DNA of 64,000 nt. Source: Fistulifera solaris (Eukaryota; Bacillariophyta; Bacillariophyceae; Naviculales; Stauroneidaceae). Below, one piece after another: positions 35,027 through 46,770 of this stretch. The stretch covers positions 620,001 to 684,000 of the forward strand of contig AP026136.1 of the NCBI GenBank assembly GCA_030295235.1, written 5' to 3'. The translations under genes and the position numbers were made by a program. The notes beneath the pieces are model-generated. The model was not told the origin of the DNA and searched no databases. It saw nothing but the letters and a program-made list of their open reading frames with translations. Position 1 is the stretch's first letter. The number at the start of each line of letters is the position of its first letter.

Positions 35027-36227
35027 CTTTCTGCGAGCTCTTTCGATAGAACGGGGTTTTGCAATACTTCCTTCCTTCTTTCGAACCCAAAGGGAGGGTG
35101 AATGGCGATCTTTTTTTCCCGTTTCTCTTGCATTCGCGGATCGTCAAAACACCTCCTGTAGCCCGTACCAGTACCGGTACCAGGTAAGGTTTAGTAGTGT
35201 CCGCAGTGTAGGCGACCTGTCGCCACGACTGCATTTCCGTCATGAATCACGCTTCCTTCGCTCCCGACTGCGATTGAATCTCCGTTCGTTCTGGTCGCTC
35301 AATTAGGACCCATTGTACTTCTCACGATGCGATTACCATCTGTAGCATTTGTAAGGCTCTTCTGCATTATTTGTTGTCTAAAGTCATTGTGAAATCGCTT
35401 CATTCCATATCACTATAGATCTACTGTGTGGATTTAGCACGACTGCTGTCGGTCATGAGTCATGAATCGTATAAAAAAGCCGATTGCCCTCCAATTTATG
35501 CTCATTGTGCATACTTGGTAAGGTGCAAAAGCTGTAATACAATTAAACCACATCCAACATTCCTTGTACTACATCTCTTGATTTCTTGATGTCGATAATC
35601 CCTAACAATCCATTTTTTCGTTTTACTATATTTCCAAAGTGTTTTCTCGCCCGAAATAAGAAATAAGACTGAATTTCAGTCATGAATCCATTTTCTGCCT
35701 TTGAATCTCCGTTCATTTTGCTAGCTTTGGCACGTGACAATTATCATTCTCACATTGAGAGATTATTTCCAGCAGCATTCCCAAGCTTTTCGTTGTTTTC
35801 CTTTTCGAATATCTGTCTCTGTCATTACGTTCCATTGATGCTATAGGGTCAAAATGTAGGCGACCTTTTTACCACGACTTATTGCAGTCACGAACTTTTT
35901 CCGTTATTATCACACGAGCGAAGAAAGGACGGTAGCGCGCACCGCATTTCATTGCCAATTGTTCCTGTTTACCAGGTACTCTCCACGCTTCACAACAAAA
36001 AGAGGCCCAAACCACAACCACCGGCACCGGCGGGTTTCTCGAAACGTTTGCACTCCTTTATTTTTATTACTCTTCTCAACTGCTACCTGGTTTTATTGCG
36101 TACGACTAGTCCAGGGACTCGAAGAACTGTGCTTTGATACGGAAGTAGCAACGAAGAGTTTCATTGTTGTTCAAAAGCTACGAATCATCATCAAACGACA
36201 ATATCAAACAAACAAACGAACGAACGA
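35027..36227. other. 1.2-kb intergenic region rich in a dispersed short element
   Basis: The gap lies between the divergent AKR and PIAS genes. It has no supported gene but carries a GGTACC array (35164-35182) and four copies of the CACGACTG...GTCATGA element at 35224, 35438, 35667 and 35873. Two of these (35208-35250 and 35855-35895) share an extra GTAGGCGACCT prefix. Confidence 0.6.
35208..35895. repeat. Cluster of four copies of a ~30-bp dispersed element
   Basis: Copies start at 35224 (CACGACTGCATTTCCGTCAT), 35438 (CACGACTGCTGTCGGTCATG), 35667 (AGACTGAATTTCAGTCATGA) and 35873 (CACGACTTATTGCAGTCACG). GACTG near the start and CAGTC or GGTC near the end make an imperfect inverted repeat. 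Three further copies lie at 43411, 43899 and 59560. Confidence 0.6.
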
Positions 36228-39111
36228 ATGGTCGAACCGCGAGGAGAGCGGGAGCGGACGACGACCTCCTCCGAAGGGACAGAGGAGGACGCCATGGTGC
36301 AACGAATTTTGGAAATGCGTCGAAAGGATTGTGATTTACTGGAGAAGAATGTTCTTGCGGAATTGGTTCGGGAAAAATGGCAACAATTGAAACCCGTGTC
36401 GAAAGAGACGGACGCGAAAGAGCAATTTATTATTTTGCTGCAACTGTGTTTTCAGCGCGCCGCCGACGAAACCCTGTCGGTGAAAAATCGACGAGTTGCC
36501 ATCGAATCAGTCAAGTCGCTGCTAGAGAAACTAGAATCACATGTCGCCACGAAGAAAAAGAATCATCGTCGGGAGGAAGAGGAAGACGAAGGAAATAGCC
36601 GTCAATCGTTAAGTGATTCTCCCGTCCCATCAATCGTCGAGGGCATTCCGCAACCCACAGCGAAACCACCCAGTGCTGTGCACCAACCAAAGCCGAAGCG
36701 GTCCAATGCCGTCGAGTTTTCGGGCCGCACACAAGCGAATCATCGAACGACCGCGCCACCGCAAATAGGATGGTCTCAAACGAAGAATCAGACTCGCGCT
36801 TCCGAACCATCCAATTTGTTTAATCAGCCCTTACGGAACGTACCCGAAAATGTAGACAGACTTCAGTCGAAACAAGATGGCAGTTCTTTAGCAGCAAGTA
36901 GTTCAACATCACAGAGTGGTGCCTCGCAACATTTGTCCGTGGGGAGGATAGACCGGACTACCGATTCGTCTCAGCCCTTGTCAGCGTTACCAAAAGGGAA
37001 TTCATCCATGTCGACAGCGACTATTTCGAGAAGGATGGCCCAGTCCGATCTGGAGCCTCTCCCATTGCTACAAAATAATAACGACAGAAGGTCATCGTTG
37101 TCAGCAGCCACTACTTCACAGACAGATATGGAGCCTCTTCCTTTTTCGGTCTTACAGCAGAATGGCGATTTGGAGCCCATTCCTCTGTCGGCTTTACCGC
37201 AGCAGCAGCAGCACCAGTCGGATGTCTCAATGTCAGGACGACTCGTTGGAATGCCTCATGGAGATAACTTTCAAAGACAGAATGGGAATTTTACACCGCC
37301 GAGCGCTACTTATGCTTCCATGGCAAGAATAGGATGGTCCGCGTCGCAAAACGCTCACCATATTCAGCATAGTTTAAACGGACGCGCTGTCGGACTTCAT
37401 CCAAGGATGCCCTTTCCCGTTCGACAACCGGCCCCCATGCAACCATCTCGAAATAATCATGCAAGGTCACCGGCCCTAGAAACAGCAACCTCGCCATTCC
37501 ATCCTGTCCGAAATAATGACAACGGAACATTGTCAGCATCGGCGAGCACAACTCTGCCGACAGCTACTTCGGCACACTCTCAGGGACAACCCACACCCTC
37601 GGAACAAGGGGGTGCCTCGGGCTGCCTCAAATCGTACTTCAGCCACGGAAACGACGACGTTGGCTACTGCTTCGGCATCGCCGGCCCACAAGGATACCCA
37701 CGAAAGATTGTCGGCCCCGACAAACACAAATACACCCACTGCTTCGGAACCATCATCTCAAAAGAATGCACAGGAAATGTTGCCGCCCGATGTCAACACA
37801 AACGCTTTCGTGGCGGCTTCGGCACCATCCGCTACAGGGGCAGTTGAGAAGCCTTTAGTGGACATCTTCATGGAATCTTGGGAAAAGAATACTTCTCCGA
37901 AAGTCCAAACAACTCATTTTCCTCCTGACCTCGGAGTGCCTATTGGGCAGAAACTGAAAACTCGATCTGGTTTGTTAGAAACTCGAATCAATAGTCTCAA
38001 AATCACGTGTCGCCCAAAACCGACTACCAAAGTGATGGCACAGATCGTTGACAGACGAATTCGAGAGTGGGAACCATACAGAAATCCAATTGCGTATGTT
38101 TCTATGGGTTTGACTTCAGCGGTGGAATCGTGTCTGCCTGAGGGGAATTTTGCTCGAACCACCTTTAGTACCCAGATAGATTTGTCGAGATCTAAGTTCA
38201 ACATTGCTGGGAAATATCCGACAACGCTCGCGAACTACCCCGGAATCCACTGGGGGACAAAAGTCGAGAATCTGGAGTTGGCTTTAATTATGTTTCCTCT
38301 CAAGCGGAATGAGAAAGAACAGAGCAAACGAGCCGATGGGCACATATGGCCCAAGGGTTCTTTTCTCGTCGTTCAAAGCAATCCTCAGGAATTGCAACAG
38401 CGACGCCAAGAAAGTCACGATAGAAGTCTGTGGAAAGGTTGCTCCGCCCCGCTTGACTTGGCACCGCTCATTAAAGATCCGAAGCGCCAAATCAAAATTG
38501 ATCTCTGCAGCTATGATGAAGACATTTATTTTTATTGTGTGATGCTTTGCTCGATTCAAACCCCAGATGCACTCTACCGCCAATTGACGCAACCAGGACC
38601 TCTTGCGCTAGAACGAGTCAGCCGAGATCAGGCTATGAAAATAGCAGTGACGATAGCGCGACGACAAGTGGTACAACTCGATTGTGACGATGACATGGAC
38701 ACGGAAACTGGCAAGCTGGTATTCTCACTATTATGTCCCTTGTCCAAGACGGCGATGGAAACGCCGGTACGGTCTAGCAAATGCAGTCACTGGCAGTGTT
38801 TTGATTTGAAGTTTTTCCTGGAAACCAACCGGTACATTAGCGGCGCACGATGGCGCTGTGGTGCGTGCGATCCGCGGTTTGTTTCACCCAGGGAGCTTCG
38901 AATATGCGGTTTGACAGCTGATATGATTCAGGAATACAAAGACGAAATTTCCGCGCTCCGCAATCGCGTGGAACTGTCGGAAGATGGAACTTACCGTCTT
39001 CTGGAGGAGAAGAAAGTTCGGCACCGGGGCGTCAAACGGGCTCAATCCGCCGACGGCAACGAGGTTAAGCCGAAACGGAATCAAATACAGGAAGCAATTA
39101 TTATTGATTAA
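36228..39111 (+). CDS. PIAS/Siz-type SUMO E3 ligase (SP-RING)
   Basis: The SP-RING/MIZ finger is clear near the C-terminus: VFSLLCPLSKTAMETPVR, CSHWQCFDLKFFL, then WRCGACD. This class transfers SUMO from the E2 to nuclear substrates. The region before it (residues ~620-800, with YIP-like FYCVMLCSIQTPDALYRQL) corresponds in position to the PINIT domain. The N-terminal half is low complexity (Ser, Gln, Pro, Asn), with repeated DLEPLPL/DMEPLPF/DLEPIPLSAL motifs that may be SUMO-interacting or binding repeats. The end is basic (RHRGVKRAQS...VKPKRNQ). A frame break at G5 37608-37612 (one G too many) joins TPSEQG to VPRAASNRTSAT; the repaired protein is 960 residues. The start at 36228 is the first in-frame ATG. 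Confidence 0.85.
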
Positions 39112-39203
39112 GTACCCTTTAAATTTTGCTTTGACACTTCTCTAGGGTAGTTGTAGCTGCGTAAGGTAATAGTAAGGCCTTACCATTACTTTATACCACC
39201 CGA

Positions 39204-40085
39204 CTAATTCCGCGCGTTTGACCAACCCCATTCCACTGTTTCCTTGGGATACACGGTAGCCTGAAAAGAGGGCCGGGCAAAGAGATTGGACATGTATAGT
39301 GTCAAATGATCGTACTCGGCCAAGTCAATTTGCTTTTGAAACGCGTCAATCCCACATTGCAAATGATAGAGCTGTGGCGCTAATTTACAATCCACTTGCG
39401 TAAAGATGTCCCCATTCCAGAATTGTTTTCCCACCAAATGATCGTCGAGTTGCTGCAGAATGATTTTCAAATTGTCACGCAACTCTAAATCCGTATCATC
39501 GTTGTCGGGTGTATGCTTCAGATACTTGGCCACAGCCGGAAACAGACCACCAACGATATCGTTACTGCTGGTTTGACTGATTTCTTTGTTTTTCCGAAGA
39601 AGAAGAGAAGATAATCGACAATAACCGAACTTTCAGTATAACATTCCTTCCGATGTCGCAACGCTGGCATTTTCCCTTCATAATGATCCACCAACCATTT
39701 TGGTTTCGTTTCTGATGTCGTGGGAAGTACTTCATATTCGAGATTGAGCTCTTCTAAAACAAGTCGTACGAAATGACAAAAGGACAATCGCCGATGGCTT
39801 GTCCGTCGGGTCCAGCTTTGCAATACAAGATCATGCCTCCCTCTATAATATTTATTAGGACGGTAAGGTACATTGAAGTGAAACAGCAAGAACACATTAC
39901 ATGGATTGATGGAACGTACCGGTCGGCGTGGCACCTTCTTGTCGAACTTCCAATCCTCGATTCGATACCGAAAGCGCCGTGAAAGGTCGCGCAACGAATT
40001 GAATTTGCCAGCCCGAAGCGATCGGCAACACGATCGACAAGAAAAGAAATAATTGGAAGAAATGTCTGCGCTCTGTCATTCTCAT
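39204..40085 (-). CDS. DHAR/CLIC-like glutathione S-transferase, probably organellar
   Basis: DHAR-type enzymes reduce dehydroascorbate with glutathione. Exon 1 (39920-40085) encodes a signal peptide (LFLFLSIVLPIASG) with Trp at the predicted +1, compatible with diatom plastid import. Intron 39843-39919 (GTACGT...TATAG) leads into GGMILYCKAGPDGQAIGDCPF. Two runs are one base short (A4 39778-39781, T5 39589-39593, plus strand). Repair gives GDCPFCHFVRLVLEEL, then KPKWLVDHYEGKMPALRH, ESSVIVDYL, NDIVGGLFPAVAKYLKH and a helical C-terminal GST domain with LAPQLYHLQ: 268 residues in total. The active-site motif reads CPFC, whereas plant DHARs have CPFS/CPFC-like variants; the second Cys could allow dithiol chemistry. 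It is convergent with the SUMO ligase gene. Confidence 0.78.
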
Positions 40086-40479
40086 TGCTATGATTGTTTG
40101 TGAATGTGAGTCAAAGCGAACTTGTGTCTAGTAAATAATACTTCGTAGTAGGCAAAATGTTGACGATCGATCGGCATTTGCAAAAACTGTTCGATGGTTT
40201 TCTTGTTCTTTTCAACTCCATCCACATCCACTCATCGAACAAGCTAGCGAACAAGGAGTCCGCACTCGTGATTAATTATTGTGCGAATCAAACTGCCACT
40301 AGAGACTAGGGCTCCTAAATTCTCAAATGCACTTGCATTTATTTATACATTAAAAGTTAAAACGGCATGCTTTACTAATACATTAGTAAATCAAATATAA
40401 TCAGCGAAAAACGTTCAATGGCAAATTCATCTCGCAAGAGGTCATCTTACCTCCAACTAAACGCGAGTCTACGCCCTTT
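40086..40479. other. Intergenic region, 394 bp
   Basis: This is the 5' flank of the DHAR-like gene and 3' flank of the MATE gene. AT-rich, with TTAGTAAAT-type repeats near 40374-40391. No feature otherwise. Confidence 0.4.
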
Positions 40480-42081
40480 TCAACTTGTTTCGATTTGTTT
40501 GAAATTCTTTCTCCGAGCAGCAAGCCCTGGTCGTACAGCTCGTCCGAGCGGTCCGTAACCCAACAGAACTCTTCCCAACGCGGCAACGGTATACATCCCC
40601 AATCTCATGGTAAATGTCCCAAAAACAAAACTCAAGGAATCACAACGTGTCTTGAGAAGCAATAATTGAGGAAGAAAGGTCCCCATTCCCATGGTCAACA
40701 AGAATCCAAAGTCACGACTTGCCAACATGGCACCATCGGCTGCAACACTGAGAATGGAAGCGGTCACGGCCAGAAAGACCGAAGGGGCGGCTTGTTTTGC
40801 CAACAATTTTACCACAGGATCCGAAGTAAACCAACCGGATCCGAATTCAATGGCCGAGACGGTCGTGGCTCCGATTCCCAAGGCAGTAATGACAGCTAAG
40901 ACTCCTACCGATTTCAAATTCCCCCGAATCGTTTCGCTGTCACCTTTGTCGAGCAAAGGCGGCAATTGTGTTTGAGAGAGTTGACTGAGTGGTTCCCCAA
41001 ACAGCAGGAAAAAGACCAAGAGATTGAGACACAACTGATACGCCGCCAAAGGCTGTACACCTAACGTCATGGCACTGGTTTGCATTGCGACCAAACCGCC
41101 CAGTCGCGTTAATGTCACCGCCAGTAAAGGACCCGTGTACGAGAGCAACGACATGAATTCGTTCCGTTGGGGCAAACGAAGCTTCGGTAATAGTCGCTTG
41201 GTATGCAAGGACTTCATCATGACGAGTGAACTGAACACAGTAGCCGCCGCCGTGGCAATGGCAGCACCCGTGACACCCATCCGCAGGGGCCAAGCACACA
41301 ACAAGGCGTCACCAATAATATTCAACAGCGATGCTAAAGCGACAATTTTAAGAGGTGTCATGACATCTCTTGTCGCCATGAGAACACTAAGACATATCGA
41401 CTGCGCCAACGCAAAGGAAGAGATGGCGCCACGCCAGTGAATGTACGAGGTAGCACTTTGTCTCAGAGAAGGATGGACGTTGAGCGAGGAAAGAAGGGAC
41501 GGCGTTCCGACCGCGTAGAACAGACACAGAGCAACACCTGCCATTAACGAAACAGTCAGTGGTGCGGCCGCGGCTTCGCGTGCCGCGTCGACGTTTCCTT
41601 CGGAGCTCTCCGCCGTCGCCCCGTACGCACTGGCCACCAACCCCGTTGTGGCGCGCGAGAGAAAGGTAAACAAATACAGCATCTGATCAATACAAAGCGT
41701 CGCCGGAGATAATGCAGCCAAACCTTTTGTGCCGACTAATTTTCCGACAAAGGCATTGTCGATATTGGATAAGAGAGGATTCGACAAGTATATTCCCAAG
41801 GCCGGAAGGGCAAATCTGAGCATACTTCGCTTACTGGATTGTTTTGGCGGCTTTGTTGGCTCACTCCATAAAACAGTGAGTTCATCGGACGACAGATCAG
41901 CAGGTGACTTGGAAAGTGCATCGGAGTCTAGTCCGGATGGACTATGAGCTCCGAGCATGGAGGAAGTAGTTCGCGGAACAAGCTGGAACGAGTGAGACGC
42001 ATGTCGGAACTGGAAGGCGGTTGAGTACTCAAATTTCACTAGCAATGCAGTGAGTGCTATCACTTGCAGCAGCGGGCGCAT
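40480..42081 (-). CDS. MATE-family efflux transporter with plastid-type presequence (EDS5-like)
   Basis: An uninterrupted 533-residue protein. The N-terminus (MRPLLQVIALTALLVKFEYSTAFQFRH) is a signal peptide with an xTAF motif that suggests import into the complex plastid. A ~60-residue polar linker follows. About twelve hydrophobic segments then show MATE features: PALGIYLSNPLLSNIDNAFVGK, where the D of NIDNAFVG is the conserved family signature position, GLAALSPATL, NIIGDALLCAWPLRMGVTGAAIATA, and a second half starting near MSLLSYTGPLLAVTLTR. Such carriers export organic cations or phenolics in exchange for H+ or Na+; plant EDS5/MATE homologues sit in the plastid envelope. The substrate here is unknown. 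Confidence 0.88.
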   Translation of the reverse strand: MRPLLQVIALTALLVKFEYSTAFQFRHASHSFQLVPRTTSSMLGAHSPSGLDSDALSKSPADLSSDELTVLWSEPTKPPKQSSKRSMLRFALPALGIYLSNPLLSNIDNAFVGKLVGTKGLAALSPATLCIDQMLYLFTFLSRATTGLVASAYGATAESSEGNVDAAREAAAAPLTVSLMAGVALCLFYAVGTPSLLSSLNVHPSLRQSATSYIHWRGAISSFALAQSICLSVLMATRDVMTPLKIVALASLLNIIGDALLCAWPLRMGVTGAAIATAAATVFSSLVMMKSLHTKRLLPKLRLPQRNEFMSLLSYTGPLLAVTLTRLGGLVAMQTSAMTLGVQPLAAYQLCLNLLVFFLLFGEPLSQLSQTQLPPLLDKGDSETIRGNLKSVGVLAVITALGIGATTVSAIEFGSGWFTSDPVVKLLAKQAAPSVFLAVTASILSVAADGAMLASRDFGFLLTMGMGTFLPQLLLLKTRCDSLSFVFGTFTMRLGMYTVAALGRVLLGYGPLGRAVRPGLAARRKNFKQIETS

Positions 42082-42468
42082 CTTGTATTAAGAAGCTAAG
42101 GGTAAAAGACGATGATTTTATATGAATTGATCACCGCAAAGAAGTCGAGGCTTTTGATTATATTGTGTGTGCTGCTTGATTGTCGATTTTGCTTTCATCA
42201 GAAAAGAACACGAAAGAAGTGGCAGCAAGAAATTCAAAATCCTTATGGACTTGGTGTACCAGGTACTACGTACATTTGTGTACCAGGAGATTTAGCCTTA
42301 ATCGGCTTCCAGTCGTGTGTCACATGCGGGTCTGCGCGATCTTTTTATTCCCCTGTAGTCCGCATAAGATTTTAGTAAAAGATGTCGGTGTGCACGAAGT
42401 TGCAGTTTGCTAGACTTTTAGTGCCATCGACTTCCAATGGGATCACTGTTGCTCATCGCGGAGGAAAA
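42082..42468. other. Intergenic region, 387 bp
   Basis: It separates the MATE gene from the 3' end of the RETICULATA-like gene. A degenerate GTGTACCAGG repeat lies at 42255-42290. No gene is seen. Confidence 0.4.
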
Positions 42469-43296
42469 TCATGACTTGACTTGTTGTAAACCTAATTGTC
42501 TCATCCCGGCAATGGCGAGTACGGAACCCAAGAAGCCATTTCCTACGCGAATGAGAAAGATGAGCGAACCATAGAGGATCGGGACACAACGAAACAATCG
42601 ACACACGAGAGGTTCGATCAGTCCCTGCAAGACTTGGTAGCGAATATTGCTGACGACGGCCATGAAGGCACCCGTATACAGAGAAGCATAAAGAACATTC
42701 ACATTTTGCGTGCTGGCTTTAAACGAAGGCAATAGCAAAGCTCGTATCACAATCATGATTCGCACGATACCGTATCCGACACTGCTAGCAACAAAACCTG
42801 CTCGGAACAAAGGAACCACCGGAACCATGAACGCGGCGAGGCGTTGGTAGAATGTGGGTTTTGTGACGCCATCCAGCATGGTTGTTTGGAAAGCGTTCGT
42901 TGGAACTTTCATTTGAAACCATTGGGCATCGCCTTGGCTCTTCTTCCTGTCGTGAACAGGACCAGCTTGCGTCGGGGCTACCTTCCACATGCTATAGTAT
43001 TTCCCGAATACTGCCGTCAATACACCTGCCAGAACAAAATCAAATTGAAGTAAAATTTGATCACTGCCTCTTCGTTCAATTTCCGCAGTCAATTGAGTCG
43101 TCGCGGCCAAGACAAGCTCGGTAACGGATTTTTGCGGAAAGGCCGGATCGGCGGCAACACGTTGTTGGTATCCCTTTTGGATGTTTCCCACCAGTTTGCG
43201 AATAGGGCTTTCCGTAAGTTGCAATGCGTGACATCTACATGAGATAAGTGCTACTATAATATAGGAAAGGAGAGGAGAGACAAAGGTAGATCGCAT
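42469..43296 (-). CDS. RETICULATA-related (DUF3411-like) plastid membrane protein
   Basis: 275 residues from the ATG at 43296. That start is chosen over an upstream in-frame ATG at 43413 because it directly begins the signal peptide ([20 protein letters not shown]). The mature protein has the signature VPTNAFQ...[28 protein letters not shown], as in plant RETICULATA/RER envelope proteins (PxNAFQ, then a QR-x-G/A-A block and SS-x-VG). Three or four membrane helices are expected. Family members affect chloroplast and leaf development; the molecular role is unknown, with metabolite transport proposed. It sits next to the MATE gene on the same strand, but the 387-bp gap implies separate transcription. 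Confidence 0.75.
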   Translation of the reverse strand: MRSTFVSPLLSYIIVALISCRCHALQLTESPIRKLVGNIQKGYQQRVAADPAFPQKSVTELVLAATTQLTAEIERRGSDQILLQFDFVLAGVLTAVFGKYYSMWKVAPTQAGPVHDRKKSQGDAQWFQMKVPTNAFQTTMLDGVTKPTFYQRLAAFMVPVVPLFRAGFVASSVGYGIVRIMIVIRALLLPSFKASTQNVNVLYASLYTGAFMAVVSNIRYQVLQGLIEPLVCRLFRCVPILYGSLIFLIRVGNGFLGSVLAIAGMRQLGLQQVKS

Positions 43297-44265
43297 CTTA
43301 AGAAGAAATAAATGAATGAAGTAGCTTTTTCCATCATGTTTATGCGCCGGTCGCCAATCAACCCCGTTCTCCAAAAATACATTATAGATCCCAAGTGTAG
43401 CACGCGCATTCACGACTGAATTTCATCAGTCTTGAGTCGTCTGACTTCTTTTAGTTTCTGCTATCGCTTGAATCAGCAATGACGGATGGCAATACGTTTA
43501 TTCTTAGCAAAAGACATTGCAAGTGTCCTCAGATTCGTTTCGCATTTATTAAGGTCGCTATAGAGGCGAGCAACGGTAGGAGAGTGAAAAAGGCAGCTCT
43601 TTCAAAAAGCCAATGAAAGCCTGATATTTGTCCACGTCCATCAATCGTGTCATGGGTGAGTATTGGGCAATTTTTTTGAACTTGCACTAAGCTTCGTTGT
43701 TTGTTGCCCATCGAAAAGTCTGCTTGTAAACTTGTCACAATGGGCCGAATTTCACTACCAGGTTTAGTCTGAAAGTGTGAAAACGGGTGTGACTATGTAA
43801 TGATTAATTTTACTTAAAGACTGGGTACCGATGCGCATGAGTGAGAAACGAGCTAAGATGGTCATGAGTCAATTTAAATTCCTGTTTTTCGTTTTGAACA
43901 CGACTGGACTGTACGTCAGTCATGAGTCACGTGATGCTAGTTTAGGGTTTATGGTGCAACGGATACGGTACGTAAAGTTTTAGAAATGAACAGTTAACCC
44001 TAACGCAGGAGCGCTACACTACCGACAACTTCCGTGTTGAAAAAGTTGGAAGGGCCTGCTTGTCGCATGTTCGCACCATCGAACATCGAAACGCTCTTCC
44101 ATTCATCAATCTCCAATCTCCACGTCAGAAAATGCATACAAGTACAAGACCGTCATCTTCATCTCTGTTCCGATGAAAGTTTGTTATTCTTGATCGAGCT
44201 TTTTGTCTTCCGATTCTAAGAAGAGCCAGAAGCTGTTATCTTAATTACGTATTCGCACTAGGCAG
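43297..44265. other. Divergent intergenic region with copies of the dispersed element
   Basis: The 969-bp gap holds copies of CACGACTG...AGTCATGAGTCA at 43411-43440 and 43899-43930 and a partial copy GTCATGAGTCA at 43861-43871. Frames at 43529-43738 and 44034-44219 have no protein features. Confidence 0.55.
43411..43930. repeat. Two full and one partial copy of the dispersed element
   Basis: 43411 reads CACGACTGAATTTCATCAGT and then CTTGAGTCG. 43899 reads CACGACTGGACTGTACGTCA and then GTCATGAGTCACGTG. A partial TCATGAGTCA lies at 43862-43871. The TGAGTCA core matches AP-1/GCN4-type bZIP sites. Confidence 0.6.
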
Positions 44266-45535
44266 ATGAAGTTCGTCGGATCGGTTGCATTATTGGCATT
44301 TGGCCATCGTTTGACGGCCTCTGGTTTCACAACATCGCCTCATTTATCTCCCTGTTCACAAATCCAGCGACAATTCGGTCACTCGATTACAAACCCAACA
44401 AGATTCGAGGCATCAGTCACCCAGCGTAGTCTCTCTACAAAACCATTGGAGTTTCCAGAAAATCCTTCACCGTTTTCAACCATCAAAAATGGGATACTGA
44501 CCTTGCATCATCGGCTGAGAAATGAAGAAGTTTTGCAATGGCGAGCGCTCGCCTTTTCGTTCTTTTCTTCGCTTTTCCTGTTCCGCCATGCCATCGATGT
44601 CAAACTGGCTTCCCTGTGGACCTTTTTGACGACCTCTTCATCATTGATACCCAGAATCTTTCGCACAGACTCGTACGAGTGGGTCTTAGCTGTCTCTGCA
44701 TTCTTTTCTACATTCACTTTTTCTGGTACGCCGATGTAAGCGTTCGGAAAGCATCCGAACAAGGAAAGGTTCATCCGTGGCGTAAATACCGTTTGCAAGA
44801 CCGATTTGAAGCGGATAAACATCGACGATCCGTTGAGCTTAAGCTTCGAAGGAACGGCGAAATACCTTCTCAAAATGAGCTCGTCAAAAATTACAGTGAG
44901 GTCACCAAGCAAACAGGGTGGAACTGGAAGGCTTGGACATGTGAAGTCTGGGTGTATGTAGTCCCTCTCTTAACATGGGATATATTGAGCCCTCGTCGTC
45001 ACCGTCGCCTTGCGGCATTCGGTGCGCCCACCACAATTCAAGTCCTTCGTGACATTACTTGTGGTCTGCTTCTGTACGACATCCTCTTTTCACTGGTCAT
45101 ATTCTCATGCACAAGATTCCCCTTATCTACCGCACCATCCATGCTAAGCACCACCAGGAACCAGAAGTTCGCGCCGGTGATGTTGTGCGACTCTCCATGG
45201 TGGAAGAAGTACTGGAAGTTGGTTTCTCGATCATTGCTCTCAATTTACTCGGCGCCCACCCGATTTCGAGGAGTATTTACAACCTCATCATCACATTTTT
45301 ACTCACCGAGCTTCACTGTGGTTTCGATTTTCCGTGGACACCGCAGAATGTAGTGCCTTTCGGTCTCGCGACCGGAAGTCGCCGTCATCATTTCCACCAC
45401 CGCAATGGGAAGCATTATTACCAAAAGTTCTTTTTCCATGTAGACAGGTTGTTTGGATTCTTCCAAAAAGACGATGGCAGTCTTCATGGCGATTCAGTGA
45501 AGCCAAATCCTCATATCCCACCAGCATGGCAGTAG
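44266..45535 (+). CDS. Fatty acid hydroxylase superfamily protein (sterol desaturase/C25-hydroxylase-like)
   Basis: A di-iron membrane oxygenase by motif. The His boxes are HILMH, HAKHH and, near the C-terminus, GSRRHHFHH, in the order and spacing of the family, with GFDFPW between. The N-terminus (MKFVGSVALLAFGHRLTASGF) looks like a signal peptide, followed by a Ser/Thr-rich stretch, possibly plastid-directed. Hydrophobic segments occur near residues 95-115 and 140-160 and in VWVYVVPLLTWDIL and GLLLYDILFF. Two runs are one T short: T5 44718-44722 (repair gives FSTFTFFWYADVS) and T4 45087-45090 (repair gives YDILFFTGHILMHK). The repaired protein has 423 residues. Substrate could be a sterol, fatty acid or carotenoid; not decidable here. 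Confidence 0.8.
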
Positions 45536-45639
45536 ACATAAATGAAGCGAAACGGAAAGTTCGGGATAGCGTGTATTACTAAAAAGAAACAGTTAAGGCT
45601 ATTTTTCACCATATTTTGAATGTTTTATTGATGATGTAA

Positions 45640-46770
45640 TCAGCTTTCATGTGATGATCCGTGTGACGAAACGGAAGATTGTTCAGAGGATTGTTCAGGA
45701 AGGGTATCGGAGCTCGCATCACTCTCTACTGGTGTAGCGTTACTCTCAGCTCGTGTAATTGTCTTTGGCTTCTTACTGTACGTTTTTCTGTAAAAGTGCA
45801 TGAACAGCACAAATAGGCTGACCATTTCGAAGACTTGCACGTATATAGCAGTATAATTCTTCCATGTGGCTCCTTCAGGCATCCATAGACAAGAGAATCC
45901 AGAGTAGACAACAACAGAAACAAACTGGATGAGTTGAGCCATCGTTAAATAACGCTTCCACGGGCAGGGGATCTTGAGCAAACTCATCGTGTAGTACGAA
46001 TACATCATAACATGAATCCACGAGTTGATCAGAGCCCCAAAGTAAATGTCACCACCCGAATGTAATTCTAGACCGAGCCACCAAGCCCAAGCAATAGAAA
46101 AATGGTGATAGACATGAAGGAAGGAAACCTATGGGTACATTCGATGATGGACGGCGAAAAGTGAGAGTGACCGCCAATATCAAGCCTCGCATTTCATCGA
46201 TCGCATCAAATGCCTTACCTGATCCATCCTGCCTCTGAGTACCATAAAGTAGGTGTCGAAAAACTCTAGGTATTTGTCACAATAATGTACCCATACAGCG
46301 TATGTTGCTCCTGTATCTACTAGATCAAAAGGCCCGCTTATGAACGGATGGCCTCGCATCGCAAGGGCATGTAGAATTCGACATACCATCCAAAAATTTA
46401 GAACCACTTGGGCTGCATTGTATAAAACCATAGATTCGCGAAGGAGTACCTTCACGTTAATTTTGTTTTCCAAATAGCGAGTCGAGAACATCCTCAACAA
46501 GGGGAGACTGCAAAGGTAAAATGTCGTGAGTCCCAAAGTCAAGGACCAGTGGTGAAGTTTCGCTTGAGCTCCGGGTATTTGTGACTCGTCTACAAATGTC
46601 AGTTTCCCCCAGACGGCGAAGATACCCATTAGTATAGAAATACATGTATAACGCGCTGCGAGCGAAGGGGGCGATAGCACCGTTTCTACGGGCGGAGCAG
46701 AATCTGCCTTCAATTTCATCAAAACCGTCTCTTTAGCCGATGAAGAAGCGCAAAGTTCGGAACTCGCCAT
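45640..46770 (-). CDS. ELO-family long-chain PUFA elongase (3-ketoacyl-CoA synthase)
   Basis: It condenses malonyl-CoA with polyunsaturated acyl-CoA at the ER. Two exons (46219-46770 and 45640-46128) with intron 46129-46218 give 346 residues without repair. The family motifs are in order: YLEFFDTYFMVLRGR, then the His box FLHVYHHFSIAW directly after the splice, then INSWIHVMMYSYY, then TMAQLIQFV. The QxxxLxxxHVYHH-type region and the NSxxHxxMYxYY block place it among PUFA rather than saturated-chain elongases. Six or seven membrane helices are expected. The C-terminus is Ser/Glu-rich (EQSSEQSSVSSHGSSHES) and lacks an obvious KKxx signal. Chain-length preference (C18 or C20) cannot be read from sequence alone. 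Confidence 0.92.

Noticed and set aside
41069-41440. Plus-strand ORF antisense to the MATE gene
   Set aside because: Shadow of a strongly coding minus-strand frame.
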